A stretch of 64,000 nt of DNA from Candidatus Melainabacteria bacterium (GTDB taxonomy: Bacteria > Cyanobacteriota > Vampirovibrionia > Obscuribacterales > Obscuribacteraceae). Position 1 is the first letter of the stretch. Every line of letters starts with the position of its first letter. The position numbers were made by a program, and so were the translations under genes. The DNA is taken from assembly GCA_003242885.1 (NCBI GenBank), contig QKMZ01000003.1:372001-436000 (forward strand), read 5' to 3'. The notes beneath the pieces are model-generated. The model was not told where the DNA came from, did no database searches, and saw only the letters and a program-made list of their open reading frames with translations. Positions 9,006 to 18,364 of this stretch are shown here, in pieces.

Positions 9006-10979
9006 ATGACCACAGCAGATACTCCGGTTGAACCGGTTAGACAACGACACACGATTGTAGAAAGAAATAACGATACGACTACATCTGATGTAAAACCAGA
9101 CGTAAAGCCAGAAACCAATTCTAACGGCGGCACTGACTTTGCCTCTCGGGTCGGTCTTACCGCAGGCTCTCCCCAAGACACGCTGAGATTTCTCGGCGAC
9201 CTCACGCGCAATGCGAACCTGGGTGTCGTCCCCGAGCAGTTTGGCAGGGTTGATATCGCATTTAATGGAACAGATCTTAGCGGTTTGCTCAATCCAAGAA
9301 ACCGTCAAATGCAAGCTGAACGCGCAGGAACACTGACAGATCTCGCTGCAGCGCGCGGTGATCGTACAGTTGCGACGGTAGATCGCGCTGTCAGACCAGT
9401 CGAACGCACCGTACCTGGCACAGAGCAGTTGCCGCCAGGCGTCAGCAAGATTGAACGCACTCGAATTTATGGTACAGGCTCGCCCGTCGACACCCAGGTC
9501 GAAATTCGATACGGAATGGACGGCAAGCCAAACTTCGTTCGCGACCACTTGGGTGAATGGAAATCTCAAGATGGTGGCAGAACCTGGAAGACAGATGAGC
9601 CCAATCTGCGCTTCCGCCGCGGTCAAGTCGGCATCGACAGCAGTGGCAATTACTCTATCAGCAATGATGATTATGGTGTGCGATCGACTTACTCTCCCGA
9701 CGGAAAAGTTACGCGCGCAATTACTAATCAAGCTGGAGAACAATTCTCTGTCACCCGCGACAAGAAGGGGATTCCGACTGGTTTCAGTGATAGCAGTGGA
9801 GAGTGGACCGGCGACGGAAAAAATTGGACGAACGTCAAAACCGGAGAGAAAAAATCCGGGACTGTTGCTCTTGCAGAGCACGGTGAATTTCGATTCAAGC
9901 CTGACAAAGGCGACGCTGTGGTTGCGCAATCACCTCAACTAGAACGCATCAATAAGATGCAAGAAGAAATCACCAGGCAATATGGCATCAAGTTTGCAAA
10001 ACCGGGCGAGAAGGTGAAAAACGAAGGCAGAGTGCCAGGCGAGCCGCAAGAAGATCCGATTTATGCCGGAGTTCCATCAGAAGCCGAACTCAATGTCTTG
10101 AAAGATGTTTTGAAAAACACGAGCCATGAGAATTACAGTGGAATGAAGATGTGGTTCATTCGTGCAGATGAAAATAAAGCTGATCTCTATGGCGCCTACA
10201 AAGGCGAGCAGGGCGACAAACCGGCAACACCGCATGAATGCAACGGATGCCACAATCCAAAGGCAATAACCGATGCAAAAAATGGCAATATGTATGTACT
10301 GCCGCTCGCGCGACAAGAAATGAATGGTGCACAAGGATTAGAAGCTACGCTCTACCACGAACTCGGGCACCATGAGCAAAAGATGGGCAAAATGCTTGGC
10401 GATATGGTCGGTCCGGAAGGAACAAAAGAAAGCAGAAAGCTTGCCGCAGACATGGGCTGGCAATGGAGTGAACGTTTGAAGACACCAGTTCTCCAGGACA
10501 AGACTGGGGGGCTGTGGCGTTTCGATCAAGAAAAAGGTGAATTCCGCTGGGCTGGTGGCAAACAACCAACTGATGGAATACGTAGACTAGATCCAGAGCA
10601 GATGCGCGATCGTGCAAAGGTTCCTTCCATGAATGCTTACTTCTTCCATCCTACAGAACAGCACGCGGAGTCGCTCGCAGGCTTCCGTATGGGAGTAACA
10701 GGGCAAGAGCGCAATGGTGGAGACCGTCGAACACTGGCGATTGATTCTCCAAAGATGTACGAAGTGATCAAGAAGTATGACCAAGCTCAAATCGATAAGA
10801 AGTATCCACCGGGCCCAGATGGTCAGCCCAAAATGATCCGCGGTCTCGACGGAAAAATCATTGAAAACAATGAAGCGAATCGACGTAATATTGAGAGGAC
10901 GGAATACCAGTGGAAGCTCGAACATTTGAGCGAACCACATGTGCCGAAAAAACGAGATCCGGACAACAAACGCAGGTAG
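9006..10979 (+). CDS. large protein with strand-rich repeats and HExxH metallopeptidase-like domain
   Basis: 657 residues from the ATG at 9006; the frame is open to 8853 but that extension looks unlike coding sequence. Residues about 1-110 are polar and low in complexity. Residues about 150-320 hold short strand repeats with Gly-Asp-Gly-Lys and GEW phrases, reminiscent of YD/Rhs-type or WD-like strands. A YHELGHHEQ motif (HExxH at 451-455), followed near 555 by HAESLAGF, gives the three ligands expected of a gluzincin-like zinc peptidase. No signal peptide or membrane segment is visible. It lies between the EEP-domain gene and the kinase gene in the accessory block. Confidence 0.7.
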   Translation: MTTADTPVEPVRQRHTIVERNNDTTTSDVKPDVKPETNSNGGTDFASRVGLTAGSPQDTLRFLGDLTRNANLGVVPEQFGRVDIAFNGTDLSGLLNPRNRQMQAERAGTLTDLAAARGDRTVATVDRAVRPVERTVPGTEQLPPGVSKIERTRIYGTGSPVDTQVEIRYGMDGKPNFVRDHLGEWKSQDGGRTWKTDEPNLRFRRGQVGIDSSGNYSISNDDYGVRSTYSPDGKVTRAITNQAGEQFSVTRDKKGIPTGFSDSSGEWTGDGKNWTNVKTGEKKSGTVALAEHGEFRFKPDKGDAVVAQSPQLERINKMQEEITRQYGIKFAKPGEKVKNEGRVPGEPQEDPIYAGVPSEAELNVLKDVLKNTSHENYSGMKMWFIRADENKADLYGAYKGEQGDKPATPHECNGCHNPKAITDAKNGNMYVLPLARQEMNGAQGLEATLYHELGHHEQKMGKMLGDMVGPEGTKESRKLAADMGWQWSERLKTPVLQDKTGGLWRFDQEKGEFRWAGGKQPTDGIRRLDPEQMRDRAKVPSMNAYFFHPTEQHAESLAGFRMGVTGQERNGGDRRTLAIDSPKMYEVIKKYDQAQIDKKYPPGPDGQPKMIRGLDGKIIENNEANRRNIERTEYQWKLEHLSEPHVPKKRDPDNKRR

Positions 10980-11040
10980 TGAAAACAGCTAAAATCAGCG
11001 CTATTTGCTAAGTGCAGCCAGGACCTCTCCGCACATTTAT

Positions 11041-12690
11041 CTACTTCGCGTCTCTGTTTTTCTTCGCGACGGCAGACTTGATTTCCATAACTTGCTCTAG
11101 CAGCGGCTGTGCTTTATCGTTTTCATCAAGCGCGATGTGCAGGGATGCGAGTTCTTGAATGCGCTCTGCCGTCTTAAGACTGTTGAAACCATGCATTCGC
11201 TTCGATACTTCGACAGAGTGTTCCAATAGCTTAATAGCAGTTCCGCACTGGCCACGTTCATGGCAAAACATTGCAAGTTTTGCAATGCGCTCGTCTTGCG
11301 ATTTCAAATTACCAGTTTCCGCTTCAGCACTGCCTCCTGCGGGCTTCCCTTTATCTGCAGGTGAAGGCGACAAATCCTGAGTTGAAGTCGATGCAGTCAA
11401 ACGCATAATCTCGGAATCAACAGCGTCCGCATCCTTGAATTTACGCTGCACATAAAGCACATCCTGCTGTTTACGCAGCGACCGAAGCAGTTCGACATCA
11501 TTACCGGAATGCCGCGCTTCTAGGATCGCAAGCGAAAGGGCTTTCTCAGCCTCCTCGTATTTCTCATCATCAAATGCAATTACAGCGGCTTTATAGTGTT
11601 TCGTCCAAGTTGGGCTCGCTGCTTGTGATGGCGTTTTCACAATCCTTTTGCTGGCTGGATACGGCGTCTCCGGATGGGCATTCAGCATTGCAAAAACAGC
11701 TGCACCCCCTAAAGCTAGCACCAGTATAATCGGCACCAAGATATTCGGCTTTGCTTTGTCACCAGCGGCGGGTGTCGCAATCGGAATATGTATACTTCCT
11801 GCAGAACCATCAAGTTTCAGCCGTTCTAATGCCGCTTTGAATTCCGTCGCAGACTGAAAGCGGTCGTCAGGATTTTTACTAAGTCCTTTGCTGATTATAG
11901 CTTCCACATCACTCGAAATTCCAAGCTCCGGTCGAACCTTTGATACCGGTATTGGTGCCTCATCAATATGCTTTTGAACTGTTTCAAGTACGTTTTCTCC
12001 AACAAGTGGAGGTACACCGCAGAGGGCTTCGTAAAGGACGCAAGCGAGCGAATAGATTTCGCTGCGAACGTCAGCACGCTTTCCACGACATTGTTCTGGA
12101 CTCATGTAATAGGCGGTGCCCATCATAAAACCGGATGCTGAAAGCTGCTGCTGTTTTCCTTCACCGAAAAACTTTGCCAAACCAAAATCTAGAATTTTGA
12201 TTTGATCATGTCCAGCTTTGTTGGACACAATCATAATGTTTTCCGCTTTCAAATCACGATGAATAAGTCCTTGCTCATGGGCATACTGCAGTGCGTCGCA
12301 GATCTGAAGCGCAATGTCCGTAACGCGACGCACAGGCAGAAACGTCTCGTCATCGAGCAAATCGCCAATGGTCTGCCCCTCGACAAAATCCATGACTAAG
12401 TACATCTTCTCACCGGCGATGCCAAAATCGTGAACGGTCACGATGTTTGGATGACTTAACTGACAGGCAATTTTCGCTTCGTTCTGAAATCGCGCATAGG
12501 CGTCTGGCTCATTTGAAAACGCAGCGTTCAACATTTTGATCGCGACAATTTTATCCATGAGGATATGACGACCACGGTAGACAACACCCATGCCACCACT
12601 GGCGATGACAGAGAGGATTTCATACCGGTCGTCGAGTTTTGTGCCGACAAGCGAGTCAGCTTGGGTGTTAATGTTGTTTGATTCGTCCAC
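11041..12690 (-). CDS. serine/threonine protein kinase with transmembrane segment and TPR tail
   Basis: A 549-residue membrane kinase starting at GTG 12690. Visible motifs are the glycine loop ASGGMGVVYRG (about 31-41), VAIKML with the ATP-binding Lys, HRDLKAEN, DFG and the GTAYYMSPEQ activation segment, all intact, so it should be active. After the catalytic domain (about 25-290) comes a hydrophobic span near 315-335, then a helical region with TPR-like pairs to the end, presumably outside the cytoplasm. Hanks-type (PknB-like) kinases with TPR tails are typical of large-genome bacteria. The gene is divergent from the 1765-residue protein gene, with 160 bases between them. Confidence 0.9.
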   Translation of the reverse strand: MDESNNINTQADSLVGTKLDDRYEILSVIASGGMGVVYRGRHILMDKIVAIKMLNAAFSNEPDAYARFQNEAKIACQLSHPNIVTVHDFGIAGEKMYLVMDFVEGQTIGDLLDDETFLPVRRVTDIALQICDALQYAHEQGLIHRDLKAENIMIVSNKAGHDQIKILDFGLAKFFGEGKQQQLSASGFMMGTAYYMSPEQCRGKRADVRSEIYSLACVLYEALCGVPPLVGENVLETVQKHIDEAPIPVSKVRPELGISSDVEAIISKGLSKNPDDRFQSATEFKAALERLKLDGSAGSIHIPIATPAAGDKAKPNILVPIILVLALGGAAVFAMLNAHPETPYPASKRIVKTPSQAASPTWTKHYKAAVIAFDDEKYEEAEKALSLAILEARHSGNDVELLRSLRKQQDVLYVQRKFKDADAVDSEIMRLTASTSTQDLSPSPADKGKPAGGSAEAETGNLKSQDERIAKLAMFCHERGQCGTAIKLLEHSVEVSKRMHGFNSLKTAERIQELASLHIALDENDKAQPLLEQVMEIKSAVAKKNRDAK

Positions 12691-12743
12691 AAAAATATTC
12701 TACCCACCCCGAAGGGCTGTACTGGGTATCGTCTTACATTCTC

Positions 12744-12786
12744 TTGACAATCAAGGACTTACCAGTTAACACAAATTCCATATAAA
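12744..12786 (+). promoter_or_regulatory. candidate promoter of the 1765-residue protein gene
   Basis: TTGACA at 12744-12749 is followed after 17 bases by TAACAC (12767-12772). A second overlapping option is TTACCA (12759-12764), 16 bases, then TATAAA (12781-12786). Either would start transcription about 60-80 bases before the ATG at 12851. Assignment is by consensus only. Confidence 0.4.
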
Positions 12787-12850
12787 TCGATGGGTATATA
12801 AAACCTGGTATGGCGCTTTCACGGGACCTGACGGTCCTGGAGGAATTGAT

Positions 12851-15800
12851 ATGTCCGACGAAACCCCGAAGAAGCCCGAAAAAGGCGAAGTCTCAAAACC
12901 TTCAGAGAAGAACAAAGTCAGCGAAACCGCCAAGGAGGGGGATCAAACCGAAAGGTTCAGGGCAATTCGCCGTGGGCTGGCGAAAGGTGAGATGGCGTTC
13001 TCATTTGCAGGGGTGAAAGCCGGCTCTGGCTCAAAATTCGAGCTTGTGGACGGAGAAAAGCAGGTGGCCGCGGCGACTCCGAACGTGCGCACAGCTGAAA
13101 AACCCCCAGGCGAGCGTCCCGGACTGGAAAGGACCGGAGCCCCCGCAGGCGAACGACCAACAGAGAGACCTGCTGGAGAGAAACCCGTGGACATGGCGCA
13201 GGCGCTTCGTGATGCGGAAGCCATTCGAAAGGCCACCGGCAACGACAACTGGGTCGCCAGATGGGCGGACCGCGACGCCATCAACAAGATTCTCGAAGGA
13301 AAAACCGAATCCGAAAGAACGGCAATCGACAAAATCTATAGAGAAAAGTTTGGCAAAGGTTTGGAAGCTGAGATGCGCGGATTTCAAACCGGAGCAGACC
13401 TGGAAAAATTTCTGAATATTCTTCATCGCAAGGATAACAACGCGGAAAACACGGCAGCGCGACGAATTCATGAAGACCTCGTGGAGAATCGCAATTGGAT
13501 TCAGGGCAGAAGTTCGAGCGAAATCGAAAAAGACGTGCGCGACCTACTCTCCACGCGCAATGCCGACCAAATTTCAAAAGTCGATGCGGAGTATCGCCAA
13601 ACATATGGCGTGTCCCTTCGCGATGCGATTATGAAAGACGACAAATTTTCCCAAGCAACCAAAGATATGGTTGATGTCTATCTGAAGGGCAACGATAAGC
13701 GCACCGACGCTGACACCGCAAAATTAATCGACACGGCGCTAAAAGAAGAAGACACACAGCTCTTTGCTGAATCAATGCGCGATGCCTCTCCAGCGGCGCG
13801 CAAAGCCTTCCTTGACGGTGGTGGCGAACAACGCGTCAAAGACGCATTTGGTCACTGGTACTCGAACTCAGATGTCACCCACGCGATGGACTATGCGCGC
13901 GAAGGTAAGTTGTCGGCTGCGACACAAATCAAAGACAACACAGGTATTGCCTTCGACAATGAGAAAGGCGTAGAACTTGCGATCAACAGAATGACCGATC
14001 GCGAGAGAAAGATGTATATCGATGGTAAAGCCTTATCCCAAGGAAAGGCGGTTGCTGGGTTGGACGAGCAAGGGCAGAGGGCTGCGCGCGACTACTACAC
14101 AACCGTGCACGAGGCTTTGAATAAAACAGCGAACTCGACAGAAATGGTCCAATACGAGGACATGATCGCCAATAAGGGTGGTGGCTCTCTGGTGGCATCG
14201 CTAGCTCGGCATCGCGGCACCATCTATAATTCCAGCGTCGAAGACATCACCAATGATGTACGCAACATGACACAGGCGCAGTTCGAAGAAGCGAAGCGCA
14301 ATCCAGCACAGCGTGCCGCATTGGATCAAATGCTCACGAGCCTGAATAAAGACGAGAACGAGCGAAAACAAGTACTCGCTGTTTACGACAAAATGGTGGC
14401 GGCACAGGACTTCACGAGAGCACAAGAGGCAGGCAAAGTCAGCGTTACGGAAGAAATTGCAGCAAGCCAACATTGGTATGGAACAGATTCCCAAAGGTTA
14501 GTCACATCCATTTTCAACATGTCAGCGACGGATCAAAATCGCTATCGCACCGACGATAACTTTAGAAAGCAATTAGACGACTCAGTTAAAGAATCCCTGA
14601 GAAGTCCAGCTCAGTTAGACGCGGCGCAACGCATGTTGAGGCAAGTGAAAGACGGCAAAGCGCCAGACTCTGATGTAATTGCGCTTCTCAAAATGAGCCC
14701 GAATTGGGAAGGTGAAAAAACCGGCGAAATCGCGCGGCGCGTTGATAGCGTACTTAGTAGAGATCCGGCGCTGCGCGAACGTTTGGTCAATCCCAAAACA
14801 GCTGAAGACCGAAAGTTTGCTGAGGATTTCAAGCAAGCGGCGCGCTCCGCTTTCAGGGAAGACTATGACAATTTCGGAAAGCCGCTGGTAGAAACGGGGC
14901 ATCTGCCACTCGAGCGAAAAGTTGCACTTAACCAGGGTGTCTTCAGTAATGCATATAAGGAAGCGTTTCAAGACCTGCAAAACGCAAGTCCTGAAGAAAA
15001 GCAGAGGTTGCGCGACGACCCGACGTACCGAGATAAAGTGCTTGGTTGGATGGACGACAATCGCAAGCAAATCGCGATGGCAACCGTAAATCAAACATCT
15101 CTCCAGCCTGAAGACAATATCCGCGCGGCAATTGTTGGATGGGGTGGTTCATCAGACATAGTCGCCGAACTCAACAGCATTAAGCCTGAAGATCTTGCGC
15201 GAGTAAAAGCTGACTACGCTGCAAAATATGGCAGCAGCCTCGCCGGCGACCTGATGGAAAAATTGGGCGGACAAGATCAAGATGTTGCAGAACGCGTCCT
15301 TGCGCAAAACTTATCGGTAGAAGACAGAACAAACATTGCGCGAACACAGACGCAAAACGCGCGCAGTGGAATTGGTGCGGCACTGTCAGACAGCGTCTTC
15401 CGCAGCGGCACCGGCGAGCAAGCAGATGATGCAATGGAACAAACAAACCGGGCGATTTCAGAACAGAATCAATTGACTGCGGCTATTGCAGCGGGTAGTG
15501 AAATCGCCAGTCGAATGTCACCTGAGCAGATTCAGGCAGTGCAGCAAAGATTAGCGGCACAGGTATCGGAAGCGATTGGATTTCAAAATACAGCAACGGA
15601 GAATGCAGTGGAATCAAAGAGGGCTGCAGCGAATTATGTCGCGGATGGTGCCATCATTACGGCGGCAATCGGAAGCATGATTATAACTGGTGGCGCCGAC
15701 GCACCACTAGTAATCGGATTAGCGTTTGCTGGTGCTGGTATCAAAGTCGGAACCAATGCAGCAATTCAGGGCAACAACTATGATTTGAGCTTGGGTCAAG

Positions 15801-18148
15801 TTGGCTATGACGCAAGCATAGGCTCATTGACGGCAGCAACATCGGTAATTGGACCGGGACAAATAGCCGCTGTTTTCGGTATCGGCAGAGTAGCGGCGAC
15901 AAGAGCCGCAGGAATTGCGCTGGCTGAGACCGGAGAGCAAGTTTTGGTTCAAGGTGGAAAACAAGCAATTGAAACCGGCACTCGTGAGATTGTTCAAAAC
16001 ACTCTTGCAAGTGGTGCCAAGGCTTTGAATCCTTCAGATTTCACTGCACTCGCCAATCGAGTGGTTTCATCAGAACTGACAGGTGAGGCTCGTGAACAAG
16101 CGGTTAAGCAGTTGGCTGATAGCCTTCAGAAAAATGTGTCCGAACAATTAGCCAGCGGCATAGTCAGACATGCTACCCATATCGGACTAAATGCGGGTGG
16201 TGGCGCAGCCGGTGGCGGACTGACTGGGGCAGGGGAAGGTGTTGCCGAATGGGATTCGCGCAAAACAGTTGCGGAAAACCTCGCCCACATCGCACAACGC
16301 AGCGGTGAGCTAGCCGTAGGCGGTGCAATCATTGGTGGCGGACTGAGCAGTGCAACCACCGGGTTAGGACGCGCAAGAGATATTGTACGCGGGGCACGCG
16401 AAGGAGAAGAACTAGCAGGCAGAGAGCTTACCGCTAATGCAAGAACGGCTGCCGAGCAAAGTGACGGAGGTGTTCGTCCGACAGCCAGACCAGCAGAAGA
16501 AACACCGAAGGTTGATCGTCGACGTAAATCTGATAGTGCAAAATCAGAAGAATTACAGAACCCCAGAGAACCGCAGAAACCCGCAGATCAACAGAGACCA
16601 GCACCCACTGAAAGTCGTGAAACCGCTCCGGTGGACTCAGAAGTAAGAGCTCCACGTGAGAATCCACGTAGAGAAGGCTTCGAACGTAATCTCAACGAGA
16701 GAGGGCAAGTCCTCGATAGTAAAGGCAACATTCTCGAAAACGATTGGCCGCGAGTCGAGCCCCAGAACGTTGAGGCTGTTCGTGCACAGGTTCGCACTGA
16801 ATTGGCGCAAGTGAAAGCATCCAGCGGTGAAAGTGTTCTTTCCAAACTGGAAAAATCAGGAATGTCGCCGGAGCAACAGCAACGTGTGCTTGATTCACTC
16901 GGCGAAGTTCGCGAACACTATGCTCGTACTTTCGCTACAGATGTTGATCAGCCGGTTAATTGGATCCACACGCAAGGCGAACTCGGTCGTGTTATAGACT
17001 CGGCAAAGGCAGCCGGTTTGACTCCACAGCAAACGGAGGATGCATTGCTTGCTTCGATGTTCTCCGACTCGATTAAAACCAAAGCAAACTTCACAACGCA
17101 CCACGTCGATGGCGAACTGGCCGCAGAACATATATTGAGAAACAAGCTCGGCGGTGAGTTCACACAAGAAAGATTGGACGGTATTCTGCATGCGATTCGA
17201 GAACACCAGATTGCGCCACCGGCATTTATGGCTATGATTTACGGAGGAGCAATCAGAAGAAGCTTCGGACGCGCACTCACTGAAGAGGAGAATGGCGTTC
17301 TCACCTCACTGCTCAAGAAAATGTCCGAACCGTTCAAATCACCAACAGTCGATGGACCAGGTGGTGGCAAAGTACTTCAGTTGTCGAATGCTGAGCGCGA
17401 AATGCTCAAGCGCACTGGTGCAGATAATTGGTTTGTGCCAAGCGAAAACACTCCGTGGTACAAAATGTCGCGTGCACTCATAGACGGCGACGGCATCGAC
17501 AATTATGCAACTCCTGGTGGATTGAGTAAAATCATTCAGATTCGTGGACCAGAGACAGGGCCATTTTTCAAGGACGGCAACTTGAGGTTCGAAAATCCAG
17601 AAAGAGCGGTTGGTGCGCCGCCTAACTCTTCACAGCAATCATGGAGAGATAGCTTCAACGACTTTGCGAACGTCGCGTCTCCCGATGGTTTAAAAATCGC
17701 ACGCGCTGCCGCTTTTGACGCCGAAGAGTCAGCGGTCAAAGCACAGGCGAGAGTTGATAAATGGCTGCGAGAAAAACTGGGCATTCCAGACAATCAAGAA
17801 CTACCTGTAATACCAGGCTGGACGGGTAAGCCGCAGCTAGATGCCGCAGGAAAACCATTAATTGGTCCAAACGGAAGAGTCGTAGTGCAACCCGATAACG
17901 TCAAGTATCCAGACTACGAACAAAGATGGTGGGATATCCACATGAAACCAGCCGGCACACGGAGTGCTGAGGAAAAGGCATTCTATGAAGATCCGGCAAA
18001 CCGATATCGCAGACTCAACGAACAGCAGATTCGAGAGTTCAAGCTAGCGCAAGAGATTAGAGATAGATATGCTGCCGAGCTCAGAAAAGAACAGCGCGTT
18101 GCCGGCGACGCCGCACCGGATTATCAACCAGTGGTGCCGTCAAGATAA
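12851..18148 (+). CDS. 1765-residue protein: annexin-like repeats, Gly-rich hydrophobic region, C-terminal HD-like domain
   Basis: GGAGG lies 8 bases before the ATG. Residues 1-110 are charged and Pro-rich. From about 115 to 880 runs an all-helical array. Its best units read like annexin repeats (RDAINKIL...YREKFGKGLEAEM; RAAIVGWGGSSDIVAEL...YAAKYGSSLAGDLMEKL), with GTD or GWGG turns. Residues about 930-1175 contain hydrophobic Gly-rich stretches (IITAAIGSMIITGG; NAGGGAAGGGLTGAG) that could insert in or lie on a membrane. A Pro/Arg/Glu linker follows. The C-terminal part has THHVDGELAAEH (His/Asp near 1417-1420), HAIREHQ near 1450 and an ALIDGDGID segment near 1545, the spacing of an HD phosphohydrolase. 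No signal peptide. Function unknown; a toxin- or effector-like role is only a speculation. Confidence 0.8.
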   Translation: MSDETPKKPEKGEVSKPSEKNKVSETAKEGDQTERFRAIRRGLAKGEMAFSFAGVKAGSGSKFELVDGEKQVAAATPNVRTAEKPPGERPGLERTGAPAGERPTERPAGEKPVDMAQALRDAEAIRKATGNDNWVARWADRDAINKILEGKTESERTAIDKIYREKFGKGLEAEMRGFQTGADLEKFLNILHRKDNNAENTAARRIHEDLVENRNWIQGRSSSEIEKDVRDLLSTRNADQISKVDAEYRQTYGVSLRDAIMKDDKFSQATKDMVDVYLKGNDKRTDADTAKLIDTALKEEDTQLFAESMRDASPAARKAFLDGGGEQRVKDAFGHWYSNSDVTHAMDYAREGKLSAATQIKDNTGIAFDNEKGVELAINRMTDRERKMYIDGKALSQGKAVAGLDEQGQRAARDYYTTVHEALNKTANSTEMVQYEDMIANKGGGSLVASLARHRGTIYNSSVEDITNDVRNMTQAQFEEAKRNPAQRAALDQMLTSLNKDENERKQVLAVYDKMVAAQDFTRAQEAGKVSVTEEIAASQHWYGTDSQRLVTSIFNMSATDQNRYRTDDNFRKQLDDSVKESLRSPAQLDAAQRMLRQVKDGKAPDSDVIALLKMSPNWEGEKTGEIARRVDSVLSRDPALRERLVNPKTAEDRKFAEDFKQAARSAFREDYDNFGKPLVETGHLPLERKVALNQGVFSNAYKEAFQDLQNASPEEKQRLRDDPTYRDKVLGWMDDNRKQIAMATVNQTSLQPEDNIRAAIVGWGGSSDIVAELNSIKPEDLARVKADYAAKYGSSLAGDLMEKLGGQDQDVAERVLAQNLSVEDRTNIARTQTQNARSGIGAALSDSVFRSGTGEQADDAMEQTNRAISEQNQLTAAIAAGSEIASRMSPEQIQAVQQRLAAQVSEAIGFQNTATENAVESKRAAANYVADGAIITAAIGSMIITGGADAPLVIGLAFAGAGIKVGTNAAIQGNNYDLSLGQVGYDASIGSLTAATSVIGPGQIAAVFGIGRVAATRAAGIALAETGEQVLVQGGKQAIETGTREIVQNTLASGAKALNPSDFTALANRVVSSELTGEAREQAVKQLADSLQKNVSEQLASGIVRHATHIGLNAGGGAAGGGLTGAGEGVAEWDSRKTVAENLAHIAQRSGELAVGGAIIGGGLSSATTGLGRARDIVRGAREGEELAGRELTANARTAAEQSDGGVRPTARPAEETPKVDRRRKSDSAKSEELQNPREPQKPADQQRPAPTESRETAPVDSEVRAPRENPRREGFERNLNERGQVLDSKGNILENDWPRVEPQNVEAVRAQVRTELAQVKASSGESVLSKLEKSGMSPEQQQRVLDSLGEVREHYARTFATDVDQPVNWIHTQGELGRVIDSAKAAGLTPQQTEDALLASMFSDSIKTKANFTTHHVDGELAAEHILRNKLGGEFTQERLDGILHAIREHQIAPPAFMAMIYGGAIRRSFGRALTEEENGVLTSLLKKMSEPFKSPTVDGPGGGKVLQLSNAEREMLKRTGADNWFVPSENTPWYKMSRALIDGDGIDNYATPGGLSKIIQIRGPETGPFFKDGNLRFENPERAVGAPPNSSQQSWRDSFNDFANVASPDGLKIARAAAFDAEESAVKAQARVDKWLREKLGIPDNQELPVIPGWTGKPQLDAAGKPLIGPNGRVVVQPDNVKYPDYEQRWWDIHMKPAGTRSAEEKAFYEDPANRYRRLNEQQIREFKLAQEIRDRYAAELRKEQRVAGDAAPDYQPVVPSR

Positions 18149-18190
18149 GAGCCGTTAAGCGCTATTCCAGTACATATTGAGGTCAGTGAG

Positions 18191-18364
18191 ATGCAATCCG
18201 CACCAAAACCAAGAACACTTCAGGAAATGCTAAAGAAGCAAAACGAAATGCAATATGCAGCAATGGCTCACGCGCAAGCAGGACAACCGCTGCCAGATGA
18301 ATTTTCCCTCGAATATGCAGAGCTCGAAAGGGAGATTGAAAAATTGCAGGCGGAGAAGAAATAA
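18191..18364 (+). CDS. 57-residue coiled-coil protein
   Basis: A short gene starting at ATG 18191, preceded by GAGG at a slightly long spacing. Its stop overlaps the next start as TAATG. The product is Met/Gln/Ala-rich in the first half, then after a Pro-Leu-Pro turn forms a Glu/Lys-rich helix ending LEREIEKLQAEKK, suitable for a coiled coil. The one-base overlap with the exported protein gene, and a 43-base gap after the giant gene, suggest all three are translated from one message. Role unknown; it may be a partner or chaperone of a neighbour. Confidence 0.6.
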   Translation: MQSAPKPRTLQEMLKKQNEMQYAAMAHAQAGQPLPDEFSLEYAELEREIEKLQAEKK

